A stretch of DNA of 64,000 nucleotides from Gelatoporia subvermispora B (lineage: Eukaryota > Basidiomycota > Agaricomycetes > Polyporales > Gelatoporiaceae): positions 143,879 through 207,878 of the forward strand of contig KB445817.1 of the NCBI GenBank assembly GCA_000320605.2, read 5' to 3'. The notes under the pieces were generated by a model. That model did not search any database and had not been told where the DNA came from. It saw only the letters and a list, made by a program, of their open reading frames with translations. The position numbers and the translations under genes are program-made. Below are positions 10,592-22,929 of the stretch, in pieces (position 1 is the stretch's first letter; each line of letters begins with the position of its first letter).

Positions 10592-13506
10592 ATGACGGAC
10601 CAAGCAGCAAATCCCATCCGTCACTTTGCAGATGGTTTCGAGGCATTCAAAATGGCGTTTCGAGCTAGACTCGACCAATTGATTGCTCGCTCCAGAGGTC
10701 TGTCGAGGTTCACAGAGGTATGCATGCTGCAAACTTGTCGAGCATGTCTCTCAACAGCTCGACATATTCATGAATCTTGCGCAGGACATACACCTACTCT
10801 CCGAGATTGACGCGCTTTGCTCTTGCATGAGCAATCAAGGCATCCTAAGGCTTCCTGGAACGGAGATCAAACCTGAGGGGCCGCGAGAGATGCAGCATTT
10901 TCTGGCCACAGTGAGCATTATTCAAGTCCAGCAAATATTTACTAATCATGACGAAGTGCTGCGAAACCACTTTTATGATATCTCAAGCGCTATCCTCACA
11001 GCTGGACTCTACTCTTACTATGGACTTAGTTGACCATCAAGACGGGTCATTGAAGCTGATCCAGGAGCTACTTGATTCTCTTGCGAAACGCTATGTGGAA
11101 TCCGTCAAACATTCTCCGATATCCGAGGTGGTATTCGTAAGTTACTTATTATTTGTACTGTTGTTATGAGCGTGAGTGACATTAATGGTATCTAGGTCGC
11201 CCTTCCGACCACATCCAGGTCAGACAACGTATCCAGGGTAATCTTCTGGCACAATAAGGATCTGCCCGGCGGCGACCACGAGTCTCCGGACACAGACACA
11301 CAGGTATTTTTCCAGTCATATGACGTACATCATTGAGGTACTTAACATATATTAGGATGGAGGAAGCGAACGGAACTTGCATACAAGTAACATCATCCTT
11401 ACACAAAGCGCCCCTTGGCTAAAGTTCAAGCACGACGGCTTCGAGCTCTGCTGTTACCATGATTATCGGCGCTTGCATCAGCCTTTTGTGTCTAATCCAG
11501 GAGAGGAATGCTCTTCCGAACTTGAGCATGCTGCCCTCTTCCAAAGTCAATTGACATTCGGTCTTCTCGAGTCGATCACAGGAAGAAAGATACCGGAGAG
11601 CCAGCTAGTTGAAAAAGGGCCAGACGGGTCTCCTGTGATGACCGCACGCCATCTAGCGCATATCATTCGTGAATGGATGGAGAGTATGTGGCGCCTAAAG
11701 GAGATGAACGTGACCGAGTCCCAGCAACGTGCTGCGGATGCCTGGCACACGCTTATTCAAGCGCAAGCGGAACTTCTATCTGATTACAAGGACGGCCGAC
11801 AGGGCACGTTTCTTAGGGCTGAACTCGACCCTCAAGACATCCTAAAGATGTGGAGCGTCATCGCTGTAATCGGAGAAAGTTTGACGATGGCATGCGCGGA
11901 ATTTCGTGTTCGTCCTGCTATAGATTCAGACACCCCGATCTGGAACGTTATCAAGGAAGAAATGGGAGATAGCCACCGAGTTCTAGAGGCGCTAGGATGG
12001 TGCCCATCCATTACCTCGAAACTCGCCGTTAGCGTATGCAATCTAGAGTATGCGAGCACAGTGACCCCTATCATCCGCGAGGACGCAGTCATCAACAATC
12101 ATCGAGGGTGCAATAGCCAAGTTTGCAGGCTGAATACGATCAATCCCGCGGAATATGCGAACCGGCACGTCGACAACAAGTGTCGATGCGCGTATGCAGC
12201 ACCTCCAGTGAATACCGTACTGGCGATACTTGATAACGAGGAAATCCCTTTGATCATAGTTCATCAGGACGTCAACGAGGCCGGAGATCATCTGAAGCTC
12301 ATGTGCATTAACTCCGCAAGCGCTCGTCACTACGTCGCATTCTCACATGTCTGGGCGGATGGACTGGGAAGCACGACCGAGACAGGCCTCCCAACCTGTC
12401 AGCTACACCGCCTGGGAGCTATAGCGCGCCAACTTGTGCCCGGTGGAGCATTTTGGATCGATGCTCTCTGTGTACCTGCTCACGACGGGATGCGGCGGCG
12501 CGCAATTGGGATGATGTGCGAGACATATCGTTCTGCGCACGCCGTCCTGGTGCTCGACTCAGGGATACGCTCATGCTCAGTACGGGCGCCGCTAAAGGAG
12601 CGACTGCTGCGCGTTGTGACGTCGGGATGGACCCAGCGCCTATGGACTGTGCAGGAAGCATTGCTCGCGGAGGCGCTCGTCTTCGAATTCGCGGATGGAA
12701 TGCTATCGGTCAACGAACTGCATTACAGCGCCAGCAGCCTCAGGTATGACCCCGTTGTGCGCTTCCTTGCACTACAAATGGAGCAGCTCATGCGGAATGT
12801 TTTTTGCGAACGACCGGTATTCAAGCTCGGATATGTCTCGAATGCACTGCGATCCCGGACGACGAGCAAGATGGAGGACGAGACGCTTGCAATTGCGGGC
12901 CTGGTCGGTGTAGATGCATTCGACCTTGTTCACCGAGCACCTCAAACACGCATGAGAGAATTCCTTCTTGCCGTGCGGGATATGTCGCCAGATATACTCT
13001 TCCTGGAGGGCCCCAAGTTAGGCGAGCGAGGTTTCCAATGGGCACTGGCGTCGTTCATGCGTGCGAGCCGCGGACACATGGACTATGCTCAGCAGAATGC
13101 TGTGTGTACACCTGAAGGACTCCTCGTGTCGTGCATCGTCCTTCGATTCCCAGAAACAACGTTTGACAATGGCGAGCGTTGGATCCTGCGAAATCTCCCC
13201 AAAAATATCTGTTTACTCATAGTAGGCGATGGTAGGGACTCGCCTGATGGCACAGACGGGGGGGAGCATAAATTCACCTGCGACGCATTCCTGCCGAAAG
13301 ATGGCTTATATTCCGACATGAAGTCCAGTGGCGCGGTGGTGTATATAGGCAGTGGTGATGGATCAGGACACGCCGGATCTCGAACCCGATGTGATTATAT
13401 GAGCTATGTTGCCTTTGCGCCGATACGTCCGGATAATGCTCACCAGATGGGCCACAGGATCATTGACACACTGGAACCTTCTTCCGTAGATTTATGCGTT
13501 ATGTAG
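10592..13506 (+). CDS. HET-domain protein (heterokaryon incompatibility type)
   Basis: Five exons fit with all introns in phase 0: 10592-10717, 10758-10910, 10957-11136, 11196-11303 and 11356-13506, giving 905 aa. The introns (40, 46, 59 and 52 nt) have GTATGC/GTGAGC/GTAAGT/GTATTT donors and AG acceptors, and joining them removes every frame change. The HET domain is at about residues 513-650: YVAFSHVWADGLGS, FWIDALCVP, a Tyr/Ala-rich helix ending AVLVLDSG, and GWTQRLWTVQEALL. HET domains act in fungal self/non-self recognition and trigger growth arrest or cell death. The long N-terminus (helical, no known motif) is usual for Agaricomycete HET proteins. The true start may lie upstream, because the frame stays open to about 10475. 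No lesion was seen. Confidence 0.88.
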
Positions 13507-14289
13507 CTACGTGATTGGTTCATTTCAGGCTGTTCCTCGTGCTATACCTGCTCGATTTATCCCTTTTCTTTTACCTACATTTCGTCATTCCACTGTCTGT
13601 AGTAGGAGCGTTACTCAAGATTCGTTAACAAAGCTATGACAGTAATAACCAGAATTCGAGCCGAGTAAATGGGCCAGTACTCAGCCTGCGTGCCCTACTC
13701 GATTGAAGAAACATCAACAAGTTGTCGCTGGCACCACACAGGACAGCCCCTGCCTATCCACATTGTCAAAGTCAAGGAACCTAGGTTGCCTCTGTAGTTT
13801 CCGCTGGAAAATCGTATGCAGCTGTATGGGCATTATTGTGCCCTGCAGGTGAAGTATACATCAGAGTCCGCCGCGCAGTCTAGATGTGAGAACAATTCAC
13901 GCTCAATAGTAGGGGTGAGGTACACGATAGAAATGATAGGTCTGCCTCTGTTAAAACTGCGACATGAACCAGCAGTACTGGCTCGACGTAGATAAGAGGA
14001 CGGACCACGGTGAAGGTAAACTGCCGTCTTTGCACTTCTGATTGGCAGATTATGGTATACAGAGTTAGATCGCTACCGGAAGAGTTAGGATGACGGCGAC
14101 TCATCGTTGAGAGTTCAAGTGCGCAGACCACGGGCGGAGCGCTGGGTGTGCTCCGGAGCGCGCGGGGCAGTAATCACTCTTCTGCTCTCACTGTCTTGTA
14201 TAGTCGGCCAATATTGAGCATCGCGTTTTGATCAGCAATGCCGAGTCCGAAATCATGCCTGAGGATTATGCAGACTGGGTTCTAGACCC
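13507..14289. other. no supported gene
   Basis: This is the 3' flank of the HET gene and then unassigned sequence. A GC-rich stretch at about 14140-14170 (gctg..gtgctccggagcgcgcgggg) recurs inside element R at about 14977-15005, so R-derived sequence may start before 14290. Confidence 0.4.
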
Positions 14290-17200
14290 CCTGCGTCCCT
14301 GCACCACACGTCCGGCGCGTCCTCAGATCTGAACCTGAGCCCGAGCAATCAAGGGCCGATCTGGCGTCTGTTCCGGACCAGGGTCCTAGGCCGGCGGTAC
14401 CTACTGCTTGACATGAAAGCGAGCGCAGCGGAGCCCATTAGCGGCGGTACAAGCTTAATCGAATCGCGCCCGAGCTTGTGAGGCTGATTGACACGATGAC
14501 ACAGTGCGCACGCGCAGGCCGCGATGGCGTCATCGCGCGCCATCCACTACTGGACAATTCAGAAAACGATGTATACATATCGATGAAATCCTCCAAGCCT
14601 GGAGCGTGCTGGAAGTCAGCGATTTACACAATTTCGCATAGCGCAGCAGTCTCACCTGTAAGGCACCCAGGGTTCCAACTTCCCGGAGCCCAGCGACAGC
14701 AGAAGCGTCGAAGCCGAAGCCCGTCGAAATTCATCGAAGGATCGCCGCAGGGCCGCCTCGACAGCACCACACGCGCAGGGCGGTCCGACACTGCATGACG
14801 CGCGTGATTGATCGTTCGTCGCCCGGAGGGAGATGGTACGGGGGTGTGAGAGAGTATCCGGGGTGGGTGTAGGAGACCGAAGCGGGCTGCGGCGATGCTG
14901 GGCAGATGGGAGGAGTAGATCGTTTCCGGGTTTCATGATCGTGCGATTGAGGGGGAGCTGTAGCGCGCAAACCCGAGCGCTGCACGTGCTCCGGAGCGCG
15001 CGGGGTTGCCGCGCGATGGCTCGCCATCCGAGCTGAACTTGTTCTCAGCGCGAAGCACGGTGGTCTTGAGCTCCAAAGGTGCGCACACCGCACGTCATTG
15101 CACCACCCAAAAACCCTGAAAGACGACTGTCGATTAAGCTCACCAACTCCACATTCCAAGAACCCACAAGACGCACTAGTCGAACACACCCTGCTTCCGT
15201 CCTCCGTCGTCCGAGCTCCCGAGCACCCTGGTACCGCGATATACCGCTTCCACCCCAACGCATCAGATAAAAAACGCATTTATCTTATCTACTCCAGTCC
15301 TACTGCCCACTTGGGTCGCGCAGCGCCACCGAGCTTGAGCCTAATGCTTGTTCGGAGCCGAGGAGCTGTAGGGTGGCTTCGCAGCGTTGATCAGCGTTTT
15401 ATGCCAAACTAGGGTCGGAGCGTCATGCATGTCGCATGATGGTATCGAGCTATGGTGGCCGAATCTTGAGGCGAAGCTGGGCATCGGGCGACGAAGCGGG
15501 ACACGGGCGGCCGCGGGCGTGCGTCCATTCCCGTGGCGGGCTATCAGTAGAGGGGAGTGGAAAGCACTATGCTGTGGCGGGCTAAGGTATATGTCTTGGG
15601 AGGGTCAAGATCGAGAGTCAGCTGAGGCGCGGAGTGCGTGGATGAGCCCATGGAGTTGAAGAAGTAAGACCGTTGAAGATGCCCGCATGTACGTCTGTTG
15701 CGCAAGTCCTTTCTGCAAACGCGCGTCCCGCAGATCCCGATCTGCCGCCACAGTCGCCGGGGGGAGATGTATGGAAGGGGAAAGAAGAGAAGTGCGGAAC
15801 GACCCGATCCCGTGTAAGCATTAAGCCAGATAACAGATAACTCGCATTAGACAGGGAGATGCTCAGAACTCCTTCGCGACTTCTTGATCCACTGAGCGAG
15901 GAAGAGCTAGGCGTCCAGCGATACGGAACAAAACGATTGACAAGTCGCTGGCAAGCCAGTCTGAGTAGCGTAACCGGATAGCATAGAGACATGGCCCGGG
16001 CAGCATCGCAGGGAGAGTCCACCATCTAGAGCCAACCGTCGCTCCATGGTCCAAATCCGTGCACCTCCTCTACCCTACATACACCACGCCTCGCACACGA
16101 TCCACGTCCCCGCGCGCCGTCAGCCGTCAGCCGTCCCGCGAGGCCCCGCGCAATGCGCTCCGCCGCACGCTATCGAGATCGGCGCACGAAATAGAAGGGT
16201 GTCGCGGAATGCGCTCTTTGCTCTGAGAAGCCCGCGTACATGGGTAAAGCCTACAGGGTGTATGCTCGGAATTGCTGTGCTGCTTCTGGGTTCGCTTCCT
16301 GATGACGCTTATTCGTTGAGAAGAGCGGCGAAAGGTAGATAGGGAGTGGAAGGCGCGTAGTCGGCCCAAGACGAGCCGATGGACCGAGCGCTGTGTCGCC
16401 GTATAGCAGAATCAGGCGCGGGCGGCATTTCGGGCGACTGAACGGCGCCGAGACTGTATTTGCAACAAGCGTCGCCGCGCGGGTTCTGGCAAGCGTCGGC
16501 GCGTACATCCGCGCAGTATGTGCAAATTCCAAGTGCGCGTGTGTCGTTCTGCATACTCAGGTAGACGTAGTGAGACATGACACGCGCGGGTGCTCGCAAT
16601 TCAGCTTTATCGAGCATATGGGCGACAGAGGCGACGGTGTTATATTGCGAATGGAAGACGTCGGGAGCGCCCATAAGTGGAGGGAGACGCGCGATTTACG
16701 CGAAGGAAGGGACAGGAAGTATGCTCGGAATTGCTGTGCAGCTTCTAGACCCTAGGCGATAATGAAAGAAGACTCATGAGCCGTTCGCGATGTGGACAAG
16801 GGCTCTGAGACGGTACAAGGTCAGAGGAACGCCAACCATCATGCAAGACCAGCGCGTATAGGGTCGCAGTATGCATCCCAGTGTGAACACTGTGAGGAAC
16901 ACCTGCTTTAGAGCGGAGCGCCGCCACCGAGAGAGGGACTAGACCGTCGCTCGAGGCATTTCCGCGGCTGAATTTGTCGGCTGAATTTGTCTGCGGACGG
17001 GACCGTCGAGCGATGAGGTCAAAGATGTCAAGCCCATTGAGGAGATCGAGATGGGTGACAGAGGGTACGTCAGTGAGGAATGGAAGCCGGCGTCGCAAAT
17101 CAATGTCGTCGGAATAAGCACGTCAACAAGATGAGCCATGCTAAAGAAAATATGTTCTGACAGAGTTTGGGACTTGCATGGCAAAGCAGCGGACAAACGG

Positions 17201-18045
17201 CTGCGAGGTTGGAGCACTCGTCGATAGACTTGGAGAGGTAGAGTACAATGAAGCCAGCCTGAGGACGACAAGAGGTAAACGCAGAGATGCAGGAAAATGT
17301 GCGAAGAGTGTTGTCGGTGAATGCTAGGAGCGATGGCATGTCCGGGATTTGGGCGCAACAGACGCGCTCGCGGGCGGTCCCGTCGAGCAAGCGTCGATCA
17401 GATTGGGATCGGTGGCGAGAGCTAGCTCACGACGGAATGGAAAGTGTCATCGAGTATCGCGTAGTATGTCAAGCGACCCGCGAAATGGAGTCAGCGAGGG
17501 AGCAATGCTCTAGATAAGATTGCTGCTTCTAGAGTGTGTGAAGCATTGAAGGACATACGGGGTGCTCGGAGCTTGCGAGCAGAAGACAAACATGGTATCC
17601 GTAGACTTATGGCGCCGAGCTAGATTGAGCAGATAACGGAGAGGGCGGGAAGCAACTCGGACGAGAGCACGTCGCTCGCAGACCGATTCGTCGCAATGAC
17701 AGAATGCAACAGAGAGAGGAATGATGGGAGCGGAGGAGCGGGGACGCAGCCCGAGGCCGACACTACAGAGTGAGCGATCTGCACCCACACTCGTCTCGAG
17801 CGTCGCAGCGGATCGCGTCGGAGTGTTCGCAGAGAGCAGAAGCCAGGCCCAAACTGCAAGGCCCTGATGCAGACGAGCGTCGTGCGGGGTACAACCTCAC
17901 GGGCACTCTCTCGCGGGAGAAGGGTGGCCCCGGCTCAGACGCGGCACGTGCGCGAGTGGAGGACGCACGCTGATTGGTTGGCTGCGCACCAAGGGGCCGG
18001 TGCAGGGCCCGGACACTGCCCGGACCCGCTGTGAAACGGGTCCAA
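14290..18045 (-). repeat. element R, copy A (about 3.75 kb)
   Basis: Read on the minus strand this matches copies B (27280-31300) and C (32505-35995) along its length. It opens with GTTTCACAGCGGGTCCGGGC and a CCAAT-containing GC-rich stretch (GCCAACCAATCAGCG). It closes with GCTCGGGCTCAGGTTCAGATCTGAGG...GTGCAGGG. A motif, TCTAGAAGCTGCACAGCAATTCCGAGCATAC, recurs in variants inside it (about 17540-17500, 16754-16716, 16290-16260). No ORF is conserved in frame between the copies and no transposase, RT or helicase motif was seen. It could be a non-autonomous mobile element, a repeated non-coding transcription unit or a decayed gene family. Boundaries are approximate. Confidence 0.8.
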
Positions 18046-18733
18046 CTAAAGCGCCCCGTACATGAGCCATGCGCGTTGATTGGCTGGCCTCTCTGTGCTG
18101 AGAAGGTGACTCAAGCCTGCGCTGGACAAAGATGACTGCGGGCAACCACTACCTATGTCCCTGCTACCCAATTGACCATAGCGTCGAGTTCATGCGTCCT
18201 GCTATACTCTCATCTTCGGCCTCCCACCACCTCCCAGGTAGTTCGTCTGAAGAGCTCGCCAGCTCGTCATAGGGCAGCGGGCCCCATTGAACCCTTGGAG
18301 GATGCCACAGTAGTGTCCATCTGACATGCGTTCCCAAGAGTTTTTGTCACTTTCTGACGGGTGTCGCGATGTACAGTAAACACAAGGTCAGGGCATTATA
18401 GAAGAATTCGATGAACATTCAACCCTTGAACGCAATTTCTCGGAAGGCCCAGATGCGTGCAGGCCCGAAGGGGATAGATTGCTATCTTGCTTATCTTCAC
18501 GCTGTCTTGACCAGATCTCTTCGACTAGGCTTAGTGAGGAGTAGCAAGTCACATCTGTACGCACGACTTCGACTATAGGCAGTCCCCGCATAGATCGTCG
18601 ATGAGCGATCATCAGATAGAATCTGTTATTACAGTAATCCTCGGGTGCTAATCACTCTGAAACACTTCGTAGAAGGCCTAGATAAACACAATTTCACAAT
18701 GCACCCAACCATCCAATGCTTCCGCCCGGACGA
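18046..18733. other. no supported gene
   Basis: Includes an extra CCAAT-type box in inverted form (gttgattggctgg, about 18070), possibly still part of R-A's end, and the 3' flank of the LGPxRWW gene. A short minus-strand frame at 18612-18388 has no supporting motif. Confidence 0.4.
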
Positions 18734-19392
18734 CTAGTCGAACCAACCTTCGGATTCTATGGGTTGTCCGGTGTGGGGATCGTACCATGTGACATCGGAC
18801 CCTTCTTCATCCTCGGTACCCGTGATGATCTCCCACCATCGCGGAGGACCTAATATAGTATCCAACTCCTTTCTAATCTTCTCCGGGAGCAAAACTGGCT
18901 CTCCCACTCCTTGATAGTCTCTCCCCTCGGAAAAGATCAGGACGAGACATATTTGCTGGTCGTCCTTATCCGCCACTTCTGTGATGAATTCCGCATAGGC
19001 CCTGCGAACCTCTTCATCCTTGTCGTAGATCACCGCTCTAAATCCAACCTCGGAGGAGGTATAACTCTTGACGAAGTACTTGAGTACGGCTCTACGGAGC
19101 TTGTCATCATTCCCTTTCCATGGCGTTGCTTCAAGACCCAAAATCTGCCACGCAGACTCTCGCAAGCGTTTGAGGGACCAAGGGCTTCCCCAGTACTTGA
19201 TCTTGCGTCGCGGGCCTGACCGAGGCTAACGAACGAGCGCTCATATAAGATATACGTCCCACCCGGAAATTCGTCAGCAAGCCATACCGCAAGTTTCCTT
19301 GTCTCGGTGGACAATGCTTGAGAGGAAGCAGGTTGATGCATCTGCTGAAGTTTCTCTTGACCTCCTGTCGCGCCTTGTCGAGGTTCAGACAT
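18734..19392 (-). CDS. LGPxRWW-family protein, copy 1 (intact)
   Basis: Two exons: 19392-19288 (35 codons, starts MSEPRQ) and 19225-18734, split by a 62-nt GTATGG..TTAG phase-0 intron. The product is 198 aa. The N-terminus is Gln/Ser-rich and disordered. The core begins KYWGSPWSLKRLRESAW, followed by a helical region, a segment AVIYDKDEEVRRAYAEFI, a hydrophobic strand QQICLVLIFSEGR, then ILGPPRWWEI and WYDPHTGQPIE near the C-terminus. There is no signal peptide or membrane helix, so it is probably soluble. Copy 5 (23464-24105) has the same exon-1 length (35 codons) and intron phase, which supports both models. I do not recognise the family. A fragment of the neighbouring membrane-protein gene lies 213 bp upstream, so the unit was copied as a block. 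Confidence 0.75.
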
Positions 19393-19604
19393 AATCTTTC
19401 GAGAACGGGTGGTTGCGAGACGTGGAACGAAGACCTAACAGAGATCTTATGGTCAATGACAGAGATGGCCCGAGCTTTTATCTAAATTGAACCACTGGGC
19501 GCTCAAAATCGAGCATCCTCTATTCGATCTTCTCCGCCGACCTACAGAAGTTCTGCAGATCGACGACGCCCAGGCCCCGCCCATTACACCTCCTAGGCGT
19601 GACT

Positions 19605-19760
19605 CCGGATGCCAGACTCCGGACCCGCCAGCAGCGCGCAAAGCGCCGTCGCCGGGCGCGTTGTGCTGCTGCGCGAGTGCGTTGCTGCAGAGGGATGAGA
19701 TGGCACGCCGGCGTCTGGTTTTGGCGCGGGCGCGTTTGGACACGAGGCGGTGGCGGTGAA
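19605..19760 (-). pseudogene. fragment of the multi-span membrane-protein gene (3' part)
   Basis: The minus strand reads CPNAPAPKPDAG...RPATALCALLAGPESG, which aligns with CLNAPAPKADAD...RAATALLALLAGPEPD of the gene at 24651-25757 (there at about 24930-24776). DNA identity is obvious over about 150 bp (e.g. tttggcgcgggcgcg). It is a stray piece without start or splice context. Confidence 0.7.
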
Positions 19761-19920
19761 ATAGAAATTTGGTCGCAAGCTTTTATGTAAACCAGATATA
19801 AATGCCAATTCCACCGTGACTTTGCACCACGGGAGTATATAAGAGCTGCAGAGACACGGTATGACTTCCACTTCACATTGAATAAGACACGAGCAATTGA
19901 CTTGTTCGGGGTCATATGTT

Positions 19921-20516
19921 AGATGAAGAGAATACCGGAGGACATATACTACTGTGGCTCTCCCTGGTCTGTGACGAATTTCCGCGACCGCGGCGTAGCT
20001 CAACGGCTTCTCGGAGTGAACACGTCAAAGTGGACCAACAACCGCCTTGACGAGGAAATGCGCCGGTATTACGCAAAACAGCTCCCTGGAAGCGGGTTCT
20101 TGACCGGAGCCGCCATCTACGGCAATGACAAGGAGATCCACTGGGCGTACTGGGATTTCGTGGCAGACATGACAAAGATCCGTGATGATCTGGTGATCAT
20201 CGTCTTCATACTCGACATCAAACCGGAAAGCCAGTGCGAGCCGGATCCGAATCCCCCTCAGTACAATTTCCGGGATTCAAGGAGCTTGTGGAGACCTCGC
20301 TGGGCCCCTCGAGGTGGTGGAAGGCCTGTACTGCAGATTACAGCACGCCGCTGTCGGAGTGTACTCCGTGGTAAAATCTCAGAACCGGGGATTATATCGA
20401 GGCGCGATTCAACATTCAAGTACGGAACGAGCAGGCGGAGAATGAACGTGATGAAGAGAACAAACGAAATGCTCAGAACGGACGAATATCCTATACTCAG
20501 GAGCGAGCTGCTGTAG
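19921..20516 (+). pseudogene. LGPxRWW-family protein, copy 2 (broken)
   Basis: The core starts after a TTAG acceptor at 19920 with YYCGSPWSVTNFRDRGVAQ and continues through AAIYGNDKEIHWAYWDFV and DDLVIIVFIL. At about 20270 the frame shifts: the expected KELVETSLGPSRWWK is found one frame over. The following WYNPETG-like motif reads TGG TAA AAT CTC AGA ACC GGG, i.e. a stop replaces Tyr. A family exon 1 is not evident upstream. The orientation is opposite to copies 1 and 3. Confidence 0.75.
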
Positions 20517-20689
20517 GTAGATTGGGATAGTGGGAGCGGTCGGCCATTCGGGGCTATTCTACTCAAACATGATGAGAGAAGAATGGACCGTCGTTTTTGT
20601 CATTTAGTACGCCGTTGTGAGACATGGCTTCGTTTGAGTCGGATATACACGCCATGTGCAAGACATGTCAGTTCAAGAGATTTCAAAGT

Positions 20690-20795
20690 ACGTCCGGGTT
20701 TCGAGCGTAAGAGACGCGCTCGCGATCGGTGCCGTGGTCCGTTGAACTCCAAGCGTCGATCGGATTGAGATCGGTGGCGAGAACTAGTGAGGGTG
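20690..20795 (-). repeat. fragment of element R
   Basis: The plus-strand run cgtccgggtttcgagcgtaa...gacgcgctcgcg, ...aagcgtcgatcggattgagatcggtggcgaga, matches R-A at about 17337-17430 in the same orientation. It is an isolated piece inside the LGPxRWW array, showing that R-derived sequence is also interspersed between the flanking full copies. The rest of 20517-20916 holds nothing I can support. Confidence 0.7.
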
Positions 20796-20916
20796 GACAA
20801 TGACAAACGCGTGATGGCTAAGCTGAAACTGCAGGTTCAACATTCCCGTGAATCTCTCCGAATGCCCTGCATCTTCACAGTAGCGTTATGCATGTAGCTA
20901 GAAACTCTCTGGCGGC

Positions 20917-21531
20917 CTATCCGAAATATCGCTCGCTATCCATGGGTTCACCGGTCTCGGGATTGTACCACTCAAACCTGGGGCCGCTCTCATACCCCCA
21001 CTTGACCTCCCACCACCGCGCAGGGCCCAGTATTTTCTCCACTTCTTCTTTCAACTCGCTCGTAGAATACCGAATCGGACCCCCGGACCCTTGGTAACCT
21101 CTTCCGTGCCAAAGCACGAGGATAAAGATCTCTTCATGATCGTCGACCCTCGCCACGTCTGAGATGAACTTCAGTAGGTTTCGCGGATCTCTGGATCTTT
21201 GTCGTAGATGACTGTGTGGATGTCGACGTGAAGACCCTTAAGTTTGTCAGAGAAGTACCATAGCATTCTCTCATGGATTATGGCATTGTTGCATTTGTCG
21301 GGCTCTGAACCTCCTTCGCCCACTGCCGTAAGTGCGTCACGGATCACGGGCTGCCCCACATGCGATGGCACGGGGCCAGCTGTAAAACGAGGTACAGTGG
21401 TATGAGTCTTCATGCGCTATCTGTATTTTGGCAAACCATACCGCATGCTCGTTTGCACTGGCGGATTTTGTGGAGGAGCTTTGATCAAGAACTCCTTGTG
21501 GGTTCAGTCCATCTTGGCGAATCCTTAACAT
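20917..21531 (-). pseudogene. LGPxRWW-family protein, copy 3 (broken)
   Basis: Exon 1 is 21531-21442 (30 codons). A 62-nt GTATGG..TACAG intron (21441-21380) lies in the family position. Exon 2 starts LAPCHRMWGSP then TGA, SVTHLRQWAKE: the conserved Trp of GSPWS is a stop. A frame change follows near 21310, and a missing base at about 21177 turns ETYLKFISDVAR into ETY-stop in another frame. The C-terminal third is well preserved: DDHEEIFILVLWHGRGYQG, ILGPARWWEVKWG, EWYNPETGEPMD, stop at 20917. Confidence 0.75.
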
Positions 21532-21915
21532 GGCTCATCAAGCGAGATAACGATGTGAAAATATGACGCAAAAGAGACAATGGTGAGATGTCCAGCGAAA
21601 TCCTTAGGTCTTGTACCAGTCGAACATGGGCGCTAGAAAGTGAGCACCACTCCGAAGAGGAGGAGGATTATCATTCGACAGACTCGTGGTCACGTGTACG
21701 CTACGTGGAACACATCCTTGTCACCATAGCCAAGTTCACACCGCAAGTTCACGCCACCAGATACAAGACAGTGCTAAATATCATGATGGAGCACCATGCT
21801 GCAAACGTGAGAAATGGACTACCTCCAATACCTTGACAGGCAACTGAGTGCACATTTCGCCTTCCACACCTGTTTTTACAACCCATATCAGGAATCCAGA
21901 AGACAACCCAGTCGC

Positions 21916-22545
21916 ATGTTCCGCAAACCTCATCTGGGGCTCAGGACCATAAATCATCCCGAAAACAAAAGAGCACGGTATGGATTTCTGGGGCTCCAGC
22001 TTGTAAACGAGAGGCTAACAATGCCATAAGATCTTCTCACAGCTAGAAAATGAGCTGCAGTACGATTACTACTACGGGTTCCCCTGGTCTGTGACTCGCT
22101 TCCGTGAGACAAAGGCGGCGGAACGGCTTCTCAAATTGGACTCTTCAAAGTGTACACACCACGCTCTCAGCTCCAATATGAGGGGTCACTTCGAGAAGCG
22201 GCTCCGCGGACTCGTATATATGGTGAAGATGACCGTCTATGAAGATATAGAGCTTCAGCTGAAGTACCAGAACATCGTGCGAGATGTGACCATTGCACTG
22301 GAGGGGCCGAACAGACGCCGGGAAATTGCGATATTCGCAATCGCCGGGACGATGGACCCGAATGATTGCCAGCAGGAACCTTACCACCTCACTACAATAT
22401 CCCAGGGGTCAAGGAACGTTTGATCAGCGAGTGAGGCCCTCCGACATGGTGGACGGCCAGCCCTTCCGGTGAATCGACAGATCACACCGGGTGGTTCGAC
22501 CCAAAGACCGGAATATACAGACAGGAGCCAGGAGGTGATGAAGCT
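21916..22545 (+). pseudogene. LGPxRWW-family protein, copy 4 (broken)
   Basis: The likely exon 1 starts at the ATG at 21916. A 65-nt GTATGG..CACAG intron (21978-22042) is in the family position. Exon 2 reads LQYDYYYGFPWSVTRFRETK, then KMTVYEDIELQLKYQNIV. Near 22380-22390 the frame shifts, since PHYNIPGVKERLISE is found one frame over. It then meets an in-frame TGA directly before GPPTWWTA, followed by GWFDPKTGIYR (the WYNPETG equivalent). It is the most diverged copy. The plus orientation continues the alternating order. Confidence 0.7.
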
Positions 22546-22929
22546 GCTTGCCAGGGGGATACGAAGGACTGATCCGTAGGGCATGTTTTGTGGTTGCAGC
22601 ATGCTTGAGCAGCGTTGTGCGTGTGAATCGTTCCCGGCATGTATGGTATCGAAGTTCACGTAATTAGTTTACCAGTCTGCATGCATACGCCACTGCCCGC
22701 GCATGATCACGCGCACGCTTCAGAGGTCCGAGCGAAGCTGAAGGTCGGTTTGGCATATCCAACATGTGGGGTCATACGCCGACCGGAACGCGCAGAATGG
22801 TTGAAAGCGAGGTTAGACGCAGTAGAGAACGTTGAACGACGCACTGACGGGTTAATCAAGGCGTCTCCGAGACCCTGAGCGCTCTAAATGGTCACCTCAG
22901 TAGAGTTTTCTTGACTTTCGTATCATTGA

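Noticed and set aside
14977..15005. Possible rDNA-like GC-rich palindromic stretch (ctccggagcgcgcgggg)
   Set aside because: It is part of element R, recurring in B (about 30541-30560), with no rRNA landmark nearby.
15079..15412. Several 60-180 codon frames inside element R copy A
   Set aside because: None is kept in frame in copies B and C, so they are chance frames in GC-rich repeat sequence.
19030..19392. Apparent frameshift at the start of LGPxRWW copy 1
   Set aside because: The 62-nt intron 19287-19226 restores the frame and matches the intron position of copies 3, 4 and 5.
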